From NCBI GenBank assembly GCA_016186995.1, contig JACPKQ010000019.1, positions 1-28,681 on the forward strand: a stretch of 28,681 bases of DNA, read 5' to 3'. A program made the translations under genes and the position numbers. Positions within the stretch are counted from its first letter, which is position 1. The number at the start of each line of letters is the position of its first letter. The DNA comes from Deltaproteobacteria bacterium (GTDB lineage Bacteria > Bdellovibrionota > JACOXK01). This document shows, piece by piece, positions 24,801 through 28,681 of the stretch. Below the pieces are notes generated by a model. It did no database searches. It was not told where the DNA came from and worked only from the letters and a program-made list of their open reading frames with translations.

Positions 24801-25619
24801 AATCAGTATCTTTGCGATTCTTTCTGTTCTCATGCCTTCAATTGTAGGGATATTCCAAAAAAGTTTTCCGTCTCCTAGCTTCAGCGACATCCAAATAAAA
24901 AGGGCTTTTCCTTTCAGGTTTTCCATAGGAACAAATCCCCAGGCACGGCTATCAGAACTATTATCGCGGTTATCTCCCATGACAAAGAGTGAGTTTTGGG
25001 GAACAACAATGTAAACTTCTTCCTTAAGATTAGGATAATATTTTTGAGAAAAAGATTTATATTTATTTTCTCGAATGAGGTGCTTCACTTGTTTTAATTC
25101 TTCTTCAAAAATGGAAGCAGGCCCAGACATATCTTTCAAATCATCAATATTTTCAAGCTTTATCTTTTGGATAGGTTCATCATTCACAAAAAGCTGCCCT
25201 TCAAGAGTGATCTCTCTTCCATCAGGAAGTATTTTTGTATAATCCCCAAGTCTTATTTTATCTCCGGGTAGGCCAATGACACGTTTAATAAAATCTTTCC
25301 CTTTATACTGTTTGTGTTCTGGTGGTGCTTGTTCGTGAGGAAACATAAAAACAATAACCTCCCCCCTTTTTGGTATTCTAAAGTTGATGACTCTTTTTTT
25401 AGTGAAAGGAACACGTAAACCATAAACAAATTTATTAACGAGGATGAAATCTCCTTCAAGAAGAGTAGGAACCATAGAAGGAGAAGGAATGACAAAGGCT
25501 TCCACAACAAATGCCCTTAAGAGAAGGGCAATAATGAGAGCAACCCCAATAGCCTCAAAAGCCTCTTTTTTAGAGCTTTCGACGATTTTACTTTTTAAGT
25601 TTTCAATCTTTTCTTTCAT
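24798..25619 (-). CDS. lepB: Signal peptidase I
   Basis: The product has 273 residues from the ATG at 25619; the GTG at 25637 would add six residues. One hydrophobic anchor near residues 20-40 is followed by the periplasmic catalytic domain. Box B is IPSPSMVPTL with the nucleophile Ser. Box D is KRVIGLPGDKI with the general-base Lys. Box E is GDNRDNSSDSRAWGFV. It removes signal peptides of exported proteins such as the secreted ones in this window. It follows lepA by 23 bases, the classical lepA-lepB order. Confidence 0.95.
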   Translation of the reverse strand: MKEKIENLKSKIVESSKKEAFEAIGVALIIALLLRAFVVEAFVIPSPSMVPTLLEGDFILVNKFVYGLRVPFTKKRVINFRIPKRGEVIVFMFPHEQAPPEHKQYKGKDFIKRVIGLPGDKIRLGDYTKILPDGREITLEGQLFVNDEPIQKIKLENIDDLKDMSGPASIFEEELKQVKHLIRENKYKSFSQKYYPNLKEEVYIVVPQNSLFVMGDNRDNSSDSRAWGFVPMENLKGKALFIWMSLKLGDGKLFWNIPTIEGMRTERIAKILI

Positions 25620-25642
25620 AATGGGTGCACACACCACGAAGC

Positions 25643-27439
25643 TTATTCATCTACTTTTAATATAGCGAGAAATGCTTCTTGGGGAATCTCTACTGTACCT
25701 ATCATTTTCATCTTCTTTTTTCCAGCTTTTTGTTTTTCAAGCAGCTTTCTTTTTCGTGTAATATCACCACCGTAACACTTAGCGGTGACGTTCTTTCTCA
25801 AGGCCTTCACTGTTTCTCGGGCTATGACTTTGGAACCGATAGCAGCTTGAATAGCAACCTCAAACATTTGTCGCTGAATGACTTCCTGCATTTTTTTGAC
25901 AAGTTCCCTCCCCTTATAATAGGCCTTAGCCCTGTGAACGATAAAAGAAAGGGCGTCCACGGCCTTTCCGTTAATAAGGATGTCGAGTTTAATAAGATCA
26001 GCAGGGTGATAACCTATAATTTCATAATCCATAGAAGCATAACCTTGAGAAATAGATTTAAGTTTGTCATAAAAATCAAAAACAATTTCGTTAAAAGGAA
26101 GGTCAAACTCGACGAGCACTCTGTTAGAGGTTAGGTAATCAAGTTTTCTTTGAACTCCTCGTCTATCGATACAGAGTTTAAGAATGTTACCTACATAATC
26201 GGCAGGGGTGTGGAGAAAGGCCCTTACCATAGGTTCTCTAATTTCAGCCATTTTCCCAGGGTCTGGTAAAAGCGCTGGGTTATCAATGCTTTTAATCTCA
26301 CCATTTGTAAGAACAACTTTGTAAACAACGGAAGGGGCTGTAGCTATGAGGCTTAAGTTGTATTCTCTTTCAAGTCTTTCTTGAATGATTTCCATATGTA
26401 GAAGACCTAAAAACCCACATCGGAAACCAAAGCCTAAGGCAACGGAAGATTCTGGTTCGTAACTAAAAGAATAATCATTCAATCTTAATTTTTCCAAAGC
26501 ATCTCTTAAAGATTCATATTCATTCGGTGAGGTAGGGAAAAATCCACTAAAGACAAGGGGTTTTACATCTTTAAAACCACCCAAAGGTTTATCACAAGGG
26601 TTTTCGGCATCTGTGACTGTTTCACCAATCTTTGTGTCGTGAATGTCTTTAATATTACAAACAAGATAACCTACTTCTCCTGCAGAAAGCTCTGGGGTTA
26701 TTTTAGCGTGTGGCGTAAAAAGCCCTACTTCTTGAACCTCATATTTCTTTTTATTCGACATGAGTTCTACGTGCCTATTTTTTTGGACAGAACCCTCAAA
26801 AACACGAGTTAAAATCACAACTCCTTTATAAGTATCAAACCAACTATCAAAAATAAGTGCTTTAAGAGGTTTGTTTTTTAAATCTTTGGGTGGTGGAATT
26901 TGCTTAACAACAGCTTCTAAGACATCATCTACACCCTCTCCTGTTTTAGCACTTACACACACAGAGTGATCCGTATTGACACCTAGTTCTTCAAGTTGAA
27001 GCTTTGTTTCTTCGATATTAGCATTGGGAAGATCGATTTTATTGAGCACGGGGATAATGGTAAGATTGTTATCCAGTGCTAAGTAAAGATTGGCCACGGT
27101 TTGTGCTTGCACTCCTTGAGCAACATCAACAACAAGTAAAGCTCCTTCGCAGGCTGATAAGCTCTTCGAAACTTCATACGTGAAATCAACATGGCCGGGT
27201 GTATCAATCAAATTAAGTTCATAGGGTTTCCCACTTTTTGATTTATAACGAAGCCGCACAGCTTGTGCTTTGATAGTGATACCGCGTTCCTGTTCTAACT
27301 CCATAGAGTCCAAAAATTGTGCTCTTTTTTCCCGTGCTGTTATGGCTTCTGTTTTATCAAGAATGCGATCTGCAAGGGTTGATTTTCCATGGTCAATGTG
27401 GGCAATAATGCAAAAGTTTCTAATATTTTCCGCACTCAC
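25643..27439 (-). CDS. lepA: Elongation factor 4 (LepA GTPase)
   Basis: The product has 598 residues, the usual family length, from a GTG start with GGAG about 13 bases upstream. G1 is [10 protein letters not shown]2/switch I is in the RGIT region, G3 is DTPGHVDF, and G4 is NKIDLP. Domains II, III and V-like follow, then the LepA-specific C-terminal domain ending in Lys-rich [10 protein letters not shown]. It is a ribosome-associated factor that back-translocates or assists translation under stress. It heads the lepA-lepB-pyrB-pyrC-carA-orf-carB series. Confidence 0.96.
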   Translation of the reverse strand: MSAENIRNFCIIAHIDHGKSTLADRILDKTEAITAREKRAQFLDSMELEQERGITIKAQAVRLRYKSKSGKPYELNLIDTPGHVDFTYEVSKSLSACEGALLVVDVAQGVQAQTVANLYLALDNNLTIIPVLNKIDLPNANIEETKLQLEELGVNTDHSVCVSAKTGEGVDDVLEAVVKQIPPPKDLKNKPLKALIFDSWFDTYKGVVILTRVFEGSVQKNRHVELMSNKKKYEVQEVGLFTPHAKITPELSAGEVGYLVCNIKDIHDTKIGETVTDAENPCDKPLGGFKDVKPLVFSGFFPTSPNEYESLRDALEKLRLNDYSFSYEPESSVALGFGFRCGFLGLLHMEIIQERLEREYNLSLIATAPSVVYKVVLTNGEIKSIDNPALLPDPGKMAEIREPMVRAFLHTPADYVGNILKLCIDRRGVQRKLDYLTSNRVLVEFDLPFNEIVFDFYDKLKSISQGYASMDYEIIGYHPADLIKLDILINGKAVDALSFIVHRAKAYYKGRELVKKMQEVIQRQMFEVAIQAAIGSKVIARETVKALRKNVTAKCYGGDITRKRKLLEKQKAGKKKMKMIGTVEIPQEAFLAILKVDE

Positions 27440-27467
27440 GTGTTATTTGTCTCCAAACGTTCTTTCA

Positions 27468-27496
27468 GTCATATGATTTTCTTATACGTTTCTCAA
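27468..27496 (-). promoter_or_regulatory. Candidate promoter before lepA
   Basis: On the minus strand, TTGAGA and TATGAC are separated by 17 bases, 29 bases before the lepA GTG. The match to consensus is modest. This is the only intergenic gap of any size upstream of the lepA-to-carB run. Confidence 0.3.
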
Positions 27497-27504
27497 TCGA
27501 TTTT

Positions 27505-28143
27505 TTAAGGTTTCTTGCTTAACACAGCATATTTCATAATATTCATGGGAAAAAGCTTCCAGGCAATCTTCAAGGATTGAATCTGAGTGAAATGGGACAG
27601 TTCAAAAGATTGAAGCATGGTTCGTTCTCCGAGAGGACTAAAATGCCACACCTTGCCACTTAAATAACCAATAAGATTATCTTTAATGCCTATAATAAGA
27701 AAAAGTCCCCCACTTTTTAAAATACGATAAACAAAGGGGAAAATTTTTTGTGGAATCCCATATTCAGAAATCGACGTTGAACTTACAACAAGATCATAGT
27801 GATCAGATTCAAACCTAAATATTTTTCCTTCAGGAAAAATTTTAAAACTACTTTCATCATTGTAATTTCCAGTAATAGTTTGTATTTCAGGGTTTCTTTT
27901 TTTGTATATTTTTAACATTTCGTGAGAGTAATCAAAACCTGTTATTTTACTTTGCGGATATTTTTCTTTTAACACTTGAGTTGTCACACCCGTACCACAC
28001 CCTAAATCAAGTATATGAGGGGTTTCGTGTGAAAGGGGAAGCATAAGAGATTTTATAAAATATTTTAGAGTAGAAAAATACCTGTGATGTTTCATCAAAT
28101 TGTCATACTTACGAGCCCATTTGTCGTAAATAAATTTTCCCAT
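27505..28143 (-). CDS. Class I SAM-dependent methyltransferase
   Basis: The product has 212 residues. The SAM-binding motif I is ILDLGCGTGVTTQ, with the following acidic motif II in ITGFDYS, and YDLVVSS plus LKSGGLFLIIG further on. This resembles the UbiE/methyltransferase-11 group. The N-terminal KWARKYDNLM is typical of that group too. The substrate is unknown. It begins directly after the copper-ATPase stop, so the two are probably co-transcribed. A quinone or small-molecule target is only a guess. Confidence 0.85.
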   Translation of the reverse strand: MGKFIYDKWARKYDNLMKHHRYFSTLKYFIKSLMLPLSHETPHILDLGCGTGVTTQVLKEKYPQSKITGFDYSHEMLKIYKKRNPEIQTITGNYNDESSFKIFPEGKIFRFESDHYDLVVSSTSISEYGIPQKIFPFVYRILKSGGLFLIIGIKDNLIGYLSGKVWHFSPLGERTMLQSFELSHFTQIQSLKIAWKLFPMNIMKYAVLSKKP

Positions 28144-28681
28144 TTAAACCACGTTTTTTGTTTTTAAGCGTAATGCGTTTAAAACAACTGTGAGAGAACT
28201 CAAAGACATAGCCCCCGCTGCAATCATAGGGTGAAGATATCCAAAGGCAGCTAAAGGAATGGCAGCAACATTATAAAAAAATGCCCAAAAAAGATTTTGT
28301 TTAATAATTTTTAAAGTTTTTCTTGAAAGAGAAATAGCATCACTTACTTTTAAAATATCGCCTGAAAGAAGTGTTATATCACTTGATTCAAGAGCCACAT
28401 GACTTCCGCCCTCGAGCGCAATGCCTACATTAGCCGTTGAAAGAGCTGGGGCATCATTAACACCATCCCCTACCATGGCTACAGTGAAGTTTTTGTTTTG
28501 AAGTTCTTTAATTTTTTCAAGTTTTTCATGGGGTTTCATGTGGGCTACGACATCCTCAATGAAAAGTTGATTGGCAATATTTCGTGCTGTTTGAGCATTA
28601 TCTCCAGTAAGCATCATGGACCGAATATTGAGTTCTTTTATTTTTTGCACAGCTAGACGTGCTTCTTCTTTTATTTTATCT
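28144..28681 (-). CDS. copA: P1B-type copper-transporting ATPase, C-terminal part (runs off window)
   Basis: About 179 C-terminal residues are visible, and the frame is open to the window end. The hinge motif GDGVNDAPAL and the TGDN of the P/N domain are present. The last two membrane segments carry NLFWAFFYN and MSLSSLTVVLNALRL. The YN pair and MxxSS are the transmembrane signature of Cu(+)-exporting P1B-1 ATPases. The CPC motif and metal-binding domains would lie beyond the window. Loss of copper-site residues cannot be judged here. Confidence 0.85.
   Translation of the reverse strand, partial: DKIKEEARLAVQKIKELNIRSMMLTGDNAQTARNIANQLFIEDVVAHMKPHEKLEKIKELQNKNFTVAMVGDGVNDAPALSTANVGIALEGGSHVALESSDITLLSGDILKVSDAISLSRKTLKIIKQNLFWAFFYNVAAIPLAAFGYLHPMIAAGAMSLSSLTVVLNALRLKTKNVV

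Noticed and set aside
25679-26134. Plus-strand open frame of 151 codons inside lepA
   Set aside because: It lies wholly antisense to a strongly conserved GTPase gene, and its composition is that of a shadow frame.

Overview
The window is AT-rich and very compact. Neighbouring genes commonly overlap by 1 to 32 bases, and no rRNA or tRNA gene and no CRISPR array was seen. The gene set points to a free-living Gram-negative bacterium from an uncultured lineage: lipoprotein signal peptidase and Lgt, a membrane-bound CCG-domain Fe-S oxidoreductase, selenophosphate synthetase, eukaryotic-type IleRS, and a lepA-lepB-pyr-car operon. A deltaproteobacterium-like or Bdellovibrio-like group is my best guess. 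This placement is inference from gene content, not from a marker phylogeny.

Layout. Positions 1-380 hold no gene and are a patchwork of palindromic repeats. A two-gene polysaccharide cassette follows (381-4276): a secreted glycoside-hydrolase-like protein translationally coupled to a processive family-2 glycosyltransferase. It is bracketed by two inverted copies of an 86-bp hairpin element. A 580-bp repeat cluster (4277-4858) includes a 160-bp MITE-like element with 16-bp perfect terminal inverted repeats. Next come a Rieske ferredoxin, a heme/Fe-S membrane oxidoreductase, a phosphoribosyltransferase, an Mrp-type Fe-S carrier ATPase, and selD. The selD gene is itself a selenoprotein gene: an in-frame UGA at 9966-9968 replaces the catalytic Cys codon and is followed by a SECIS-like hairpin, so naive gene calling loses its first 54 residues. 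A degenerate PlsY-like membrane protein and two small exported proteins follow. On the minus strand come a TSUP permease broken by an internal deletion, then lgt and two overlapping lspA genes. One of the two lspA copies lacks a catalytic aspartate.

The second half is ileS (plus strand), convergent with a long minus-strand run. In transcription order that run is copA-like (partial), a methyltransferase, lepA, lepB, pyrB, pyrC, carA, an unknown 211-residue gene, and carB. This supplies carbamoyl phosphate and the next two steps of UMP synthesis, next to a translation factor and signal peptidase I.

The most striking genome-wide feature is that short palindromic repeats have been accepted in frame inside conserved enzyme genes: selD, carA, carB (twice) and pyrC. 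Another copy supplies a candidate start codon of pyrB. This resembles the Rickettsia palindromic element phenomenon. Copies of the 80-nt and the 86-bp families show compensatory base changes in their stems.
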